NCBI RefSeq assembly: GCF_014643255.1
Contig: NZ_BMJI01000008.1
Span: forward strand, 49,157 to 113,156
DNA length: 64,000 nt
Reading direction: 5' to 3'
DNA from: Tersicoccus solisilvae
Lineage (GTDB): Bacteria > Actinomycetota > Actinomycetes > Actinomycetales > Micrococcaceae
The position numbers were made by a program, and so were the translations under genes. The notes below the pieces were generated by a model that ran no database searches, was not told the DNA's origin, and was given only the letters and a program-made list of their open reading frames with translations. Shown in pieces: positions 41,273-49,855 of this stretch. The first letter of the stretch is position 1; each line of letters opens with the position of its first letter.

Positions 41273-41419
41273 GATGGCATCTCCCGAGCGGCGGCAGTCC
41301 CCCCTCCCCCGCTCGGTCGAGGTGAAGAGTGGCTGGTGTCGACCTCGTCCCCCCGGGTGCCGATGCCAGCCGCTTCATGTCCGGGCCCGTGACCGGGTGG
41401 ACCCGTCGATCCGCCGGGC

Positions 41420-42115
41420 TCAGCCTGCGGGCTGGCCGAAGCGATGCCGGCGCACCCAGGCGTGCATGGCGATCGCCGCCGCCGCTGCCGCGTTGATCGA
41501 CCGGGTGGAGCCGAACTGGGCGATCGAGAGCGTGGCCGCGGCCGCGTCGTGCGCCGCGTCCGTCAGGCCCGGGCCCTCCTGCCCGAACACCAGGACGCAC
41601 GCCGCAGGCAGGTCGGCCGTCTCCAGCGGTACCGAGCCGGGGCCGTTGTCGATCGCGAGCACGGCCAGGCCGGCATCGTGTGCCCAGGCGAGGAAGTCGG
41701 CGAGCGTCTCGTGGTGGCGGATGTGCTGGTACCGGTCGGTGACCATGGCGCCGCGCCGATTCCAGCGGCGGCGGCCGATGATGTGCACCTCGGCGGCGAG
41801 GAAGGCGTTGGCGGTGCGCACGATGGACCCGATGTTGGCGTCGTGCTGCCAGTTCTCGATGGCGACATGGAACGGGTGCCGCCGCCGGTCCAGGTCCGCG
41901 ACGATCGCCTCGTGCCGCCAGTAGCGGTACGCGTCCACGACGTTGCGGGCGTCGCCCTCGCGCAGCAGTTGCGGATCCCACTGCTCCCCCGCCGGCCACG
42001 ACCCCACCCACGGCCCCACCCCGACGGCCGGGCTCGGCTCGCCGGCGGACGGTGACGACGCCGCCGGCGGAGACGACGCGGCGGGCGGAGCACCGGGTTC
42101 GGGCGGGGAGGTCAC
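41420..42115 (-). CDS. SpoU/TrmH-family RNA 2'-O-methyltransferase
   Basis: A 231-aa SPOUT methyltransferase. The fold runs from FHVAIENWQHDANIGSIVRTANAFLAAEVHIIGRRRWNRRGAM through LAIDNGPGSVPLE to VLVFGQEGPGLTD and SIAQFGSTRSINAAAAAAIAMHAW, the three conserved SpoU motifs with knot-forming Asn, Glu and Ser/Asn residues. The N-terminal 50 residues are Pro/Ala/Ser-rich. It methylates a ribose in tRNA or rRNA; target unknown. GTG 42115 was taken as start. A palindromic element lies directly upstream. Confidence 0.88.
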   Translation of the reverse strand: MTSPPEPGAPPAASSPPAASSPSAGEPSPAVGVGPWVGSWPAGEQWDPQLLREGDARNVVDAYRYWRHEAIVADLDRRRHPFHVAIENWQHDANIGSIVRTANAFLAAEVHIIGRRRWNRRGAMVTDRYQHIRHHETLADFLAWAHDAGLAVLAIDNGPGSVPLETADLPAACVLVFGQEGPGLTDAAHDAAAATLSIAQFGSTRSINAAAAAAIAMHAWVRRHRFGQPAG

Positions 42116-42140
42116 CGTCCCACCGTAGTGGCCGTCAGAC

Positions 42141-42213
42141 CGCCAGCTCGTCAATAGATGCACACCGAAGGCCCTTCAGGACCCGGCTTCGTGCATCTAT
42201 TGACGAGCTGGCG
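42141..42213. repeat. Interspersed palindromic element, copy 2
   Basis: A perfect 23-bp inverted repeat at 42141-42163 and 42191-42213 with arms that begin CGCCAGCTCGTCAATAGATG. The interior differs from the other copies. It lies 6 bp after the stop of the 42220 Gfo/Idh gene on the minus strand and ahead of the SpoU gene. Confidence 0.88.
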
Positions 42214-42219
42214 ACGGAC

Positions 42220-43425
42220 TCAGGCGCGGGTGCGCTCTCCCGTCGCTTCGCGCTGCGGGAAGAGCCCCTCGTCCGCGATCCGCCGGTTCAGCTCCGCCAG
42301 GTACTGCTCGGGGTCGAAGTCCAGCGGGACCTCCCGGCCCAGCCAGCTCGAGAGGTGGATGGCGTTGGCCAGCCGGACGCCGTCGATGCCGTCCGCGCCC
42401 TGGGCCAGCAGCGGCGTGCCGTCGAGGATGTGGCGGACGAAGTTCTCCAGCACCCCGGAGTGCTGCTGCCCCCACTCCGACGTGAACTCGAGGGTCTCCT
42501 GGGTGTACAGCTCCGTCGGGTCGATCTGACCGCGGAAGAGGCGGGCCACGTCGTCCGGGCCCATGGCGTCGCTGAGCTCGCGCTCGGGTTTGACCAGGCG
42601 GGTGATGGTGACGCGCTTCGAGTCCTCGACCACGATCTTGCCGGCGTCGCCGAGGATCTCGAACCGGTCGGTGCCGACCAGGTCGTGGGTCGCGGTGACG
42701 AAGGTGCCGGTCACCCCGTTGCCGTGGTCGACGACGGCGGTGACCTCGTCCTCCACGGCGATGTCCCGGCGGAAGCCGTAGGCGACCTTCGCGTACACGG
42801 ACCGCGGCACCCCGCAGATCCACTGCCAGAGGTCCAGCTGGTGCGGGGCCTGGTTGACCAGGACGCCGCCGCCCTCGCCGCCCCAGGTGGCGCGCCACGC
42901 GGACTGGTCGTAGTAGCCCTGCGGCCGCCACCACGTCGTGATGATCCAGTTGCTGCGCCGGATCGCGCCGATCTCCCCGGCGTCGACGATCTCCTTGATC
43001 CGCTGGTACAGCGGGTTGTTGCGCTGGTTGAACATGATGGCGAACGGGGTGTCCGGATAGGTCTTCGCGGCGTTCAGCAGGTCCTCGACCTGCGCCGTGT
43101 AGACCCCGGCGGGTTTCTCCACCATCACCGGGATGCCGCGCTCGAGGGCGGCGATGCCCATCGCGGGGTGCAGGTAGTGGGGGACGGTGGTGACGACGGC
43201 GTCGACGTCGTCGCTGTCCATCAGGGCCTCGGCGGTCTCGAACACGGGCACGTCGGCGTGCTCGGCCACGGCCTTCTCCCGCTTGCCCGGGTCGATGTCG
43301 GCGATCGCGCCGACGACCATGCTGGGCACCAGGCCGTCGGCGATGAAGCGGGCGTACATCCCGCCCTGGGCGCCGTAGCCGATGATGCCGAGCCGGACGA
43401 CTCCGGAGGTGCTGGGGGTGGTCAT
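42220..43425 (-). CDS. Gfo/Idh/MocA-family oxidoreductase
   Basis: A 401-aa NAD(P)-dependent oxidoreductase: VRLGIIGYGAQGGMYARFI (Rossmann), VVGAIADIDPGKREKAVA, VVTTVPHYLHPAMGIAALERGIPVMVEKPAGV (the EKP motif), and GGVLVNQAPHQLDLWQWICG with the active-site His. Typical of enzymes acting on sugars or inositols at a secondary alcohol. GAGGAG precedes ATG 43425. Follows the isomerase gene by 27 bp and is the last gene of the uronate/glycoside region. Confidence 0.88.
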   Translation of the reverse strand: MTTPSTSGVVRLGIIGYGAQGGMYARFIADGLVPSMVVGAIADIDPGKREKAVAEHADVPVFETAEALMDSDDVDAVVTTVPHYLHPAMGIAALERGIPVMVEKPAGVYTAQVEDLLNAAKTYPDTPFAIMFNQRNNPLYQRIKEIVDAGEIGAIRRSNWIITTWWRPQGYYDQSAWRATWGGEGGGVLVNQAPHQLDLWQWICGVPRSVYAKVAYGFRRDIAVEDEVTAVVDHGNGVTGTFVTATHDLVGTDRFEILGDAGKIVVEDSKRVTITRLVKPERELSDAMGPDDVARLFRGQIDPTELYTQETLEFTSEWGQQHSGVLENFVRHILDGTPLLAQGADGIDGVRLANAIHLSSWLGREVPLDFDPEQYLAELNRRIADEGLFPQREATGERTRA

Positions 43426-43452
43426 GGCGGTACTCCTCACAGGTCGGGGGTC

Positions 43453-44337
43453 TCAGGCGGTGGTGGCGGCGGTGCCGGCGATCAGGTCGCCGAAGCCGAG
43501 GGCCACCAGGTTGTCGTGAGAGGTCTGCAGCGCCTCCCACACGGTGCGGCCGTACAGCTCGTCCTGCTCGACGAGCAGGAACTCGGCGCCGCCGTCGACG
43601 GCGGCGGGGACGATCGACGCGAAGTCGAGGTTGCCCTCCCCCACCTCGGCGAACTGGACGACGTCGCGGAAGTCGCGCATGAAGGCGGCGTGGTCCCCGG
43701 CGGACAGGTGCTCGAACGCGCTCGGCGGCAGCATCCCGATGCGGTAGTCCTTCAGGTGCACCATCGCGGTGTTCCCCGCGTACTTCCGCAGCGTGCGGAC
43801 GGGGTCGAGTCCGCCGCGCGCCACCCAGTGCACGTCGATCTCGAGGCCCATGGTCGGAGAGGCCTCGACGATGTGGTCGAGCAGGTGCGCCCCGTCGATC
43901 CTCGCGAACTCGACATGGTGGTTGTGGTAGTAGAGGCTCAGCCCCTCGGCGGCGAGCCGCTGCGCGTACTCCTCGGCGGTGCGGGCGAAGTCGAGCACCG
44001 CGTCGAGGGAGCCCATCGCGGGCAACGGGAGCATGCCGATCCGCAGGTGCCGGGCGCCGAGCCGGTGAGCGTCGTCGACGATCTTGGCGAAGTCGGTGTC
44101 GAGCGCGTCGACCGGGACGCCGCCGGGCGCGGTGACGTTGACCGAGAGCGCGGCGATCTGCACGCCGAGCTCGTCCCGGGCCCGCTCGAGTTCGGCCGTG
44201 TTCTCCGGGGTCATCGGGATCTGGGACACCTCGACGGCGCGGTAGCCGATCTCGGCGATACGGGCGAGGGTCGCGTACGCCCCGATCTCGGCGACGCTCT
44301 CCTTGAGCATCATGGCCTGGACGCCGATGCGTGCCAT
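43453..44337 (-). CDS. Sugar phosphate isomerase/epimerase (xylose isomerase-like TIM barrel)
   Basis: A 294-aa TIM barrel: ARIGVQAMMLKESVAEIGAYATLARIAEIGYRAVEVSQ at the N-terminus, LSLYYHNHHVEFA, PTMGLEIDVHWVARGGLDPV with metal ligands Glu and His, VHLKDYRIG and FLLVEQDELYG with the last Glu. Such IolE/IolI-like proteins isomerise or dehydrate keto-sugars made by adjacent Gfo/Idh enzymes. A second isomerase/Gfo pair lies at 49856-51749. Confidence 0.87.
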   Translation of the reverse strand: MARIGVQAMMLKESVAEIGAYATLARIAEIGYRAVEVSQIPMTPENTAELERARDELGVQIAALSVNVTAPGGVPVDALDTDFAKIVDDAHRLGARHLRIGMLPLPAMGSLDAVLDFARTAEEYAQRLAAEGLSLYYHNHHVEFARIDGAHLLDHIVEASPTMGLEIDVHWVARGGLDPVRTLRKYAGNTAMVHLKDYRIGMLPPSAFEHLSAGDHAAFMRDFRDVVQFAEVGEGNLDFASIVPAAVDGGAEFLLVEQDELYGRTVWEALQTSHDNLVALGFGDLIAGTAATTA

Positions 44338-44384
44338 GGGGTTCCTTCCGTTGGGGTTCGGGACGGGGACGGGGACGAGGCCGG

Positions 44385-45245
44385 TCAGGCGGCCCGTTCG
44401 TCGTCGCGGGCGCGACGGCGCTCCTCGCGCCGTGCGGCCTGCTGGTCCGGGTCGATGACCGGGGAGGCCATCAGCAGCCGGCGGGTGTAGGGGTGCTGCG
44501 GGTCGCCCGTGACCTGGCGGGCCGGCCCGTGTTCGACGATCCTGCCGCCGGTCATGACGGCGATGTCGTGGCTGATGTGGCGGACGACGTCGAGGTCGTG
44601 GGAGACGAACAGGTAGGAGACGCCGGTCTCCTGCTGGATGTTCAGCAGCAGGTCCAGGACGCGGGCCTGCGTGGAGAGGTCCAGCGCGGAGACGGGCTCA
44701 TCGCAGACGATGAGCTTGGGTCGCAGGGCCAGGGCCCGTGCGATGGCGACGCGCTGGCGCTGTCCGCCGGAGAACTCGCGGGGCAGCCGGTCCACCGCGT
44801 CCGCGGGCAGGCCGACGTGGTCGAGCAGCTCCGCGATCCGGCCCTGTGCCTGCCGGACCCCGATGCCCTGGACCGAGAGCGGCTCGGCGAGGATGTCGCC
44901 GACCGTCAGGGCCGGGTTCAGGGAGCTGTAGGGGTCCTGGAAGACCACCTGCAGGTCCCGGCTGAGGCGGCGCCGGTCGGCGCGGGTGGCGTGCGAGATG
45001 TCGCGGCCGTCGAACGTGATGGTCCCCCCGCTGACCGGGGCCAGGCCGAGGATGGCCCGCCCCAGCGTCGACTTGCCGGAGCCGGACTCGCCGACCAGGC
45101 CGAGCGTCCGGCCCCCGCCGAGCTCCGCGTCCACCCCGTGCAGGACGGTGAAGCCCGGGGACCGGAAGCCCCTCCCGGGGTAGGTGACGGTCAGGTCGCG
45201 GACCGACAGCAGGGATTCCGCGGCGGGTTCGAGAGTGGTCTCCAT
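44385..45245 (-). CDS. Oligopeptide-type ABC transporter ATP-binding protein (DppF/OppF-like)
   Basis: A 286-aa ATPase: Walker A GESGSGKSTLG, Q-loop VFQDPYSSLNPALTVGD, signature FSGGQRQRV, Walker B LIVCDEPVSALD, switch LFVSHD and the OppF-type tail HPYTRRLLMASPV. ATG 45245 overlaps the stop of the fused permease-ATPase gene (TGATG). It forms the second nucleotide-binding subunit of the transporter. Confidence 0.92.
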   Translation of the reverse strand: METTLEPAAESLLSVRDLTVTYPGRGFRSPGFTVLHGVDAELGGGRTLGLVGESGSGKSTLGRAILGLAPVSGGTITFDGRDISHATRADRRRLSRDLQVVFQDPYSSLNPALTVGDILAEPLSVQGIGVRQAQGRIAELLDHVGLPADAVDRLPREFSGGQRQRVAIARALALRPKLIVCDEPVSALDLSTQARVLDLLLNIQQETGVSYLFVSHDLDVVRHISHDIAVMTGGRIVEHGPARQVTGDPQHPYTRRLLMASPVIDPDQQAARREERRRARDDERAA

Positions 45246-47110
45246 CAGAGGCGTCCTTCCAGGGTGCCGGGGGCGGCCGCGGCCGGCATGACCCCGGTGG
45301 GCACGGCGGTGGCGCCGGCGGTGAGCAGGGTCATGGGTTCCTTGCCCTCGAGCGTGGCCGCCAGCAGCTGTCGCGTGTAGGGGTGCTGCGGCGAGCGCAG
45401 CAGGCTGCGCACGTCGCCCTCCTCCACCAGGGCGCCCTGCCGCATCACCACCACCCGGTCGCACAGGTCGGAGACCACGCCGAAGTTGTGGGTGACGAGG
45501 ACCAGGCCCATGCCGAGTCGTCCCTGCAGGTCGCGGAGCAGGTCCAGCACCTCGGCCTGCACGGTCACGTCCAGCGCCGTCGTGGGCTCGTCGGCGATCA
45601 GCAGCCGCGGTTCGCAGGAGACGGCCCCGGCGATCAGGACACGCTGGGCCATGCCACCGGAGATCTGGTGCGGGTAGGCCTCGAACGTGCGCTGCGGGTC
45701 GACGATGCCGACCAGCGCGAGCAGCTCCAGCGCCCGGGCGCGGGCCTGCGAGCGGGACAGGCCCATCACCTTGACCATCGGCCGCACCAGCTGGTGGCCC
45801 ACGGTGAAGGACGGGTCGAGGTTGCTCATCGGCTCCTGCGGGATGTACGCGATGCCCCGGCCGCGCAGTTTCGCGATGCGCGCCCGGTTGCGGGCGTCCT
45901 CCCCGGCGACGAGCAGCGGCTCACCGTCGAACGTGATGGTGCCCGCGGTGATCCGCGCCGTCTCGGGCAGCAGCCCGAGGATGGAGAACGCCGTCTGCGT
46001 CTTGCCGGACCCGGACTCCCCCACGATGCCCAGGACCTCCCCGGCGTCGACGTGCAGGGTGACGTTCTCGACGACGGTCTTGACCGTGCCGCCGTGCTGC
46101 GGGTACCCGACGCGCAGGCCGCTGACGGTCAGCAGGTGCGGCTGCCCGGTGTCCGTCGGGTGAGCGACGGCCGGGAGCACGCCGGTGCCCGTCCGCCCGG
46201 TGCGGGGCCGGCGGGGCTGCCGCGGCGCCTTCGCCGCCTTCTGCCCGTCCTCGAGGGCGTCCCGGAGGGCGTTGCCCAGCAGGGCGAGGCTGACGGTCAC
46301 GGAGGCGATGGCGATGCCGGGCCACACCAGCAGCAGCGGCTGCAGGTAGACGTTGCGGAACGCGTCCGACATCATGACGCCCCAGGTCGGCACCAGCGGG
46401 TTGCCGAGGCCGAGGAACTCCAGGACGGACTGGATGGCGATCGCGATCCCGGCCACCATCGCGGTCTGGATGATGATCGGCGCGCGGACCACGGAGAACA
46501 CGTGCCGCGTCATGATCCGCCCGTCGCTCAGGCCGGAGACCCGGGCGGCGTCGACGTACAACTCGTTCCGCACGGACTGCACGGCGGTCCGGGTGAGCCG
46601 GAAGAACGCGGGCGCGAGCAGCACGCCGAACACGATCATCGAGAGCCACACGTTCGGGCCGAGCGCCGCGCGGACGGCCAGCAGGACGATGATGCCGGGC
46701 AGCGACATCAGCATGTTGGCGATCCAGGAGAACGCGCCGTCCAGGCGTCCCCCGTAGTAGCCGGCGGCGATGCCGGCCGGGGTGCCGATGGCGATGGCGA
46801 CGACGGCGGCCAGCAAGCCCGCGGCGAGCGTGGTGCGACCGGCGAACAGGAGACGGGTGAGCACGTCCCGACCGGCGCTGTCGGTGCCGAGCAGGTGCTC
46901 GCCGCCGGGTTTCTGCAGCACCGAGCCGAGGCTGCCGGTATTCGGGTCGAACGGGGTCAGCAGCGGGGCGGCGACGCAGGCGAGGACGACGACGGCGAGC
47001 ACGAGTGCGGCGATCACGGCCAGCGGGTTGGCGGCCAGACGCTTGACGGTGCCGGACCGCTTGACCGCCACCGCCGTCGTCGCGGCGGGAAGGGAGGGGA
47101 TCTGCGTCAT
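45245..47110 (-). CDS. Fused ABC transporter permease (DppC-type) and ATPase (DppD-type)
   Basis: A 621-aa protein joining two subunits that are normally separate. Residues 1-300 are a DppC-type permease with FDPNTGSLGSVLQKPGGEHLLGTDSAGRDVLTRLLFAGRTTL and several helices. After a basic linker (PRQPRRPRTGRTG) residues 330-621 form an ATPase with GESGSGKTQTAFSILGLLP, IAYIPQEPMSNLDPSFTVG, ISGGMAQRVLIAG, LLIADEPTTALDVTVQ and LVLVTHNFGVVSDLCD. The ORF is uninterrupted, with no sign of a lost stop in the linker. It overlaps the neighbouring genes on both sides. Confidence 0.9.
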   Translation of the reverse strand: MTQIPSLPAATTAVAVKRSGTVKRLAANPLAVIAALVLAVVVLACVAAPLLTPFDPNTGSLGSVLQKPGGEHLLGTDSAGRDVLTRLLFAGRTTLAAGLLAAVVAIAIGTPAGIAAGYYGGRLDGAFSWIANMLMSLPGIIVLLAVRAALGPNVWLSMIVFGVLLAPAFFRLTRTAVQSVRNELYVDAARVSGLSDGRIMTRHVFSVVRAPIIIQTAMVAGIAIAIQSVLEFLGLGNPLVPTWGVMMSDAFRNVYLQPLLLVWPGIAIASVTVSLALLGNALRDALEDGQKAAKAPRQPRRPRTGRTGTGVLPAVAHPTDTGQPHLLTVSGLRVGYPQHGGTVKTVVENVTLHVDAGEVLGIVGESGSGKTQTAFSILGLLPETARITAGTITFDGEPLLVAGEDARNRARIAKLRGRGIAYIPQEPMSNLDPSFTVGHQLVRPMVKVMGLSRSQARARALELLALVGIVDPQRTFEAYPHQISGGMAQRVLIAGAVSCEPRLLIADEPTTALDVTVQAEVLDLLRDLQGRLGMGLVLVTHNFGVVSDLCDRVVVMRQGALVEEGDVRSLLRSPQHPYTRQLLAATLEGKEPMTLLTAGATAVPTGVMPAAAAPGTLEGRL

Positions 47111-48048
47111 GACACACGCACCTTGGGGTTGAGCCAGCCGTTGAGCAGGTCAACGACGATGTTCACGAGGATGACCATGATCACCGTGTAGACGACGACG
47201 CCCATCACCATGGGGATGTCGCCCTGCGTGGTGGAGCCGATCGCCAGGGGCCCGATGCCCGGCAGCGCGAAGATCTGCTCGATGGTGATGGAGCCGCCCA
47301 GCAGCGCCACGAAGTTCAGGGACAGGATCGTCAGCGCCGGCGGTGCGGCGCTGCGCAGGACGTGGCGGGTGAGCACCTCGCGCTCGCCGAGGCCCCGGCT
47401 GCGCAGGGTGCGGACGAAGTCGCGGCGCCGGACGTCGATGATTGCGCTGCGGAACTGCTGGGCCGCGGACGCCGTCAGCTGGAAGACGAGGGCGGCCACC
47501 GGCAGGGCGATCGAGGCGAGCCACAGGCCGGGGTTGGTGGCGAACGGGACGAAGCCCGTGGCCGGGAAGAGCTTCGCCTGGATGGCGAGGGTCGTGACGA
47601 GCACGATCGCGACGACGAAGCTGGGCAGGGCGTCCCCCGCGAGGGAGAGGAACTGGACGAATCGGTCCACCCAGCCGCGGTACACCGCCGCGGCGATGCC
47701 GAGCGCGGCGGCGATGACGGCCGCGACGACCAGCGCCACGAAGACGATCGTCAGGGTCACGGGCAGCCGGTTGGACAGGGCCTGCAGCACGGGTTCGCCG
47801 GTGAACCAGGAGCGGCCGAGGTCGCCGGAGAAGGCGCCGCCCAGCCAGTCCAGGTAGCGGGTGATCAGCGGCTGGTCGAGGCCGAGCTCGGCCTGCTTCG
47901 CCGCGATCTGCTCGGGAGTGGCGAACTCGCCCAGGATGTTGCGGGCGATGTTCGTGCCCGAGATGTACAGCAGCACGTAGGTCAGCGTGGTGATGGTCAG
48001 CAGCAGGACCAGACCGGCCGCGAGCCGTCGCAGGATGAAGGTGAGCAT
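47107..48048 (-). CDS. Oligopeptide-type ABC transporter permease (DppB-like)
   Basis: A 313-aa permease starting MLTFILRRLAAGLVLLLTITTLTYVLLYI, with ELGLDQPLITRYLDWLGGAFSGDLGRSW, LPVTLTIVFVALVVAAVIAA, LSLAGDALPSFVVAIVLV, RRRDFVRTLRSRGLGEREVLTRHVLRSAAPPAL (EAA-like loop) and ITIEQIFALPGIGPLAI. ATG 48048 follows a strong intercistronic hairpin. The stop overlaps the fused permease-ATPase start as ATGA. Confidence 0.93.
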   Translation of the reverse strand: MLTFILRRLAAGLVLLLTITTLTYVLLYISGTNIARNILGEFATPEQIAAKQAELGLDQPLITRYLDWLGGAFSGDLGRSWFTGEPVLQALSNRLPVTLTIVFVALVVAAVIAAALGIAAAVYRGWVDRFVQFLSLAGDALPSFVVAIVLVTTLAIQAKLFPATGFVPFATNPGLWLASIALPVAALVFQLTASAAQQFRSAIIDVRRRDFVRTLRSRGLGEREVLTRHVLRSAAPPALTILSLNFVALLGGSITIEQIFALPGIGPLAIGSTTQGDIPMVMGVVVYTVIMVILVNIVVDLLNGWLNPKVRVS

Positions 48049-48072
48049 GGGTGGTTACCTCACGGTCGGGGT

Positions 48073-48128
48073 CCGTGGCGGCCCCGCTGCTCCCCGGGGG
48101 GAACGGGGGCCGCCACGGCCACGGACAG
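48073..48128 (-). terminator. Intercistronic hairpin between binding protein and permease
   Basis: A 13-bp perfect stem (CCGTGGCGGCCCC at 48073-48085, complement at 48116-48128). It probably limits read-through or protects the 3' end of the binding-protein mRNA, giving more binding protein than permease. Confidence 0.65.
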
Positions 48129-48140
48129 CACGGGTCGGCG

Positions 48141-49670
48141 TCAGCTGGCCGGCGCGTAGTTGTAGAGCGACGGCACGGCCTGCTGGATCTGCTGCTGGAC
48201 CGTGATCGTCGGGCGGTTGAAGTACACCTGGTCCACCCGGAAGAACGGCACGAACCAGGCCTGCTCGGTCACGTACCGGTCGAGTTCCTTGGCCGCGGCG
48301 TCGCCGTCGGCTCCGCCCTTCTGCACCCGGCCGATCAGCGCCTGGGCGGTCGCGTCGGTGTACTTGCCCGGGTTGAAGGCGGCGTTGGGGCCGACGTGGT
48401 GGTTGATCGCGATCCAGGGCTCGGGCTGGAAGATGCCGTAGAACGCCATCGGGAACTGACCGGCGAGCACCTTGTTGCGGTAGTCGCTGTCCTGGACGCT
48501 CTCCTGCTTGACGGTGATGCCCACCTCGCCCAGCTGCTGGGTGATGGTGGAGAACACCACCGGGTCGAACGCGGAGCTGACCGGCATGGAGAGGGAGAAG
48601 CCGTTCGGGTAGCCCGCCTCGGCGAGCAGCTTCTTCGCCTTCGCCGGGTCGTAGGTGTAGTACCCGTCGAGGTCCTTGTCGTAGGCCGCGGTGGACGCGC
48701 CGAACACCTGGCTGGTGACCGTGCCGCGACCGAGCAGCATGGCGTCGAGCAGGCCCTTGCGGTCGATGGCGTAGTTCATCGCCTGCCGCACCTTCGGTTC
48801 CGCGAGCGCCTTCACCTGCTTGCCGGCCTTGTCCAGCAGGAGCAGGCCCTGCCAGTCGACCTGCTTGCTGGTCTCGACCAGGTTGGCGGACTTGGCCTGC
48901 GCCTCGGACTTGGGGTCCAGCAGTGCGGCGTCGACCTGGCCGGAGACGAGGGCGTTCAGGCGCGCCGTCGTGTCCGGCATGTACTTGAAGGTGACCGTGT
49001 CGAACTTCTGCAGCTCGGGAGCCCAGTAGCCCTCGCGCTTCTTGAAGGTGTACTGCGAGCCGGTGACGGTCGCGGCCTTGTCCATCACGTACGGCCCGGT
49101 GCCGTCCGGCTCGGACGTGATCGCGTCGGTGCCCAGGGCCTGGGGGCTGCCCATCAGGCCGGCGGCGTTGCTCAGGTAGATCGGCAGGGCCGGGTCCGGC
49201 GCGGTGAGCCGGTACTCGACGGTGTCGGCGTCGACGACGGCCACGGAGCCCACGTTCTTCACGGTGGCGCCCTGCGGGCCGTTGGCCTTCTTGAAGTGGT
49301 CGAAGTTCGCCTTGACCGCGGCGCCGTCGAACGCGGCGCCGTCCTTGAAGGTGACGCCCTTGCGCAGGTTCAGGGTCAGGACGGTGTTGCCCTTGCTCCA
49401 CGCCCAGTCGGTCGCCAGCATCGGCTGGAGCTTGCCGTCCGGGTCACGCCGGATCAGCGTGTCGTACGCGGCCTGGTACAGCGGCAGGAAGTGGCCGACG
49501 TGGGCCATGGCCGGGTCCCACGGCGTGGCGTCGGTGTACGACCCGATCGTCAGGGTCTTCGCTCCCCCCGCGGCGGTGGAGGCGTTGCTGCCTCCGCCGC
49601 AGGCGCTCAGCGCCAGGGCGCCGGCCGTGACCGCGGCCGCCACGGCGGCGCGTCGACGAAACCTCATCAT
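48141..49670 (-). CDS. Oligopeptide/glycoside ABC transporter substrate-binding lipoprotein (SBP family 5)
   Basis: A 509-aa lipoprotein with MMRFRRRAAVAAAVTAGALALSAC as signal and lipobox (LSAC). The body has the family 5 hallmark AYDTLIRRDPDGKLQPMLATDW, then TLTLNLRKGVTFKDGAAFDGAAVKANFDHF, GTGPYVMDKAATV and KVRQAMNYAIDRKGLLDAML. Such proteins bind oligopeptides or oligosaccharides; the uronate context favours sugar-acid or glycoside ligands here. Start M at 49670 has GAGGGAGACAAAG upstream. First gene of the transporter operon. Confidence 0.92.
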   Translation of the reverse strand: MMRFRRRAAVAAAVTAGALALSACGGGSNASTAAGGAKTLTIGSYTDATPWDPAMAHVGHFLPLYQAAYDTLIRRDPDGKLQPMLATDWAWSKGNTVLTLNLRKGVTFKDGAAFDGAAVKANFDHFKKANGPQGATVKNVGSVAVVDADTVEYRLTAPDPALPIYLSNAAGLMGSPQALGTDAITSEPDGTGPYVMDKAATVTGSQYTFKKREGYWAPELQKFDTVTFKYMPDTTARLNALVSGQVDAALLDPKSEAQAKSANLVETSKQVDWQGLLLLDKAGKQVKALAEPKVRQAMNYAIDRKGLLDAMLLGRGTVTSQVFGASTAAYDKDLDGYYTYDPAKAKKLLAEAGYPNGFSLSMPVSSAFDPVVFSTITQQLGEVGITVKQESVQDSDYRNKVLAGQFPMAFYGIFQPEPWIAINHHVGPNAAFNPGKYTDATAQALIGRVQKGGADGDAAAKELDRYVTEQAWFVPFFRVDQVYFNRPTITVQQQIQQAVPSLYNYAPAS

Positions 49671-49766
49671 CTTTGTCTCCCTCGAACGGTGATGGGGCCT
49701 GCCGTCGCGCCCGTCACCCCGTTGTGAGCTGGGGCACATGTGCAGGTTGAAATCGAAGCTACGGCC

Positions 49767-49803
49767 GCAACCGTGGTGCACCTATCGGTTGCCAGCAGTT
49801 GCC
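49767..49803. promoter_or_regulatory. Putative operator array upstream of the transporter
   Basis: GCAACC (49767-49772) is inverted to GGTTGC (49787-49792), and GTTGCC recurs at 49788-49793 and 49798-49803. The same half-site forms a perfect palindrome upstream of uxaC (54739-54752), suggesting a common regulator of the whole region. Confidence 0.45.
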
Positions 49804-49855
49804 TTCACTCGTGAACGCAACCGCCGCCGCCGCGCTCGATCGGCGGTGCCGCCGG

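Noticed and set aside
41268..41924. Plus-strand frame downstream of the orphan promoter
   Set aside because: It runs antisense to the SpoU methyltransferase and has no recognisable protein pattern.
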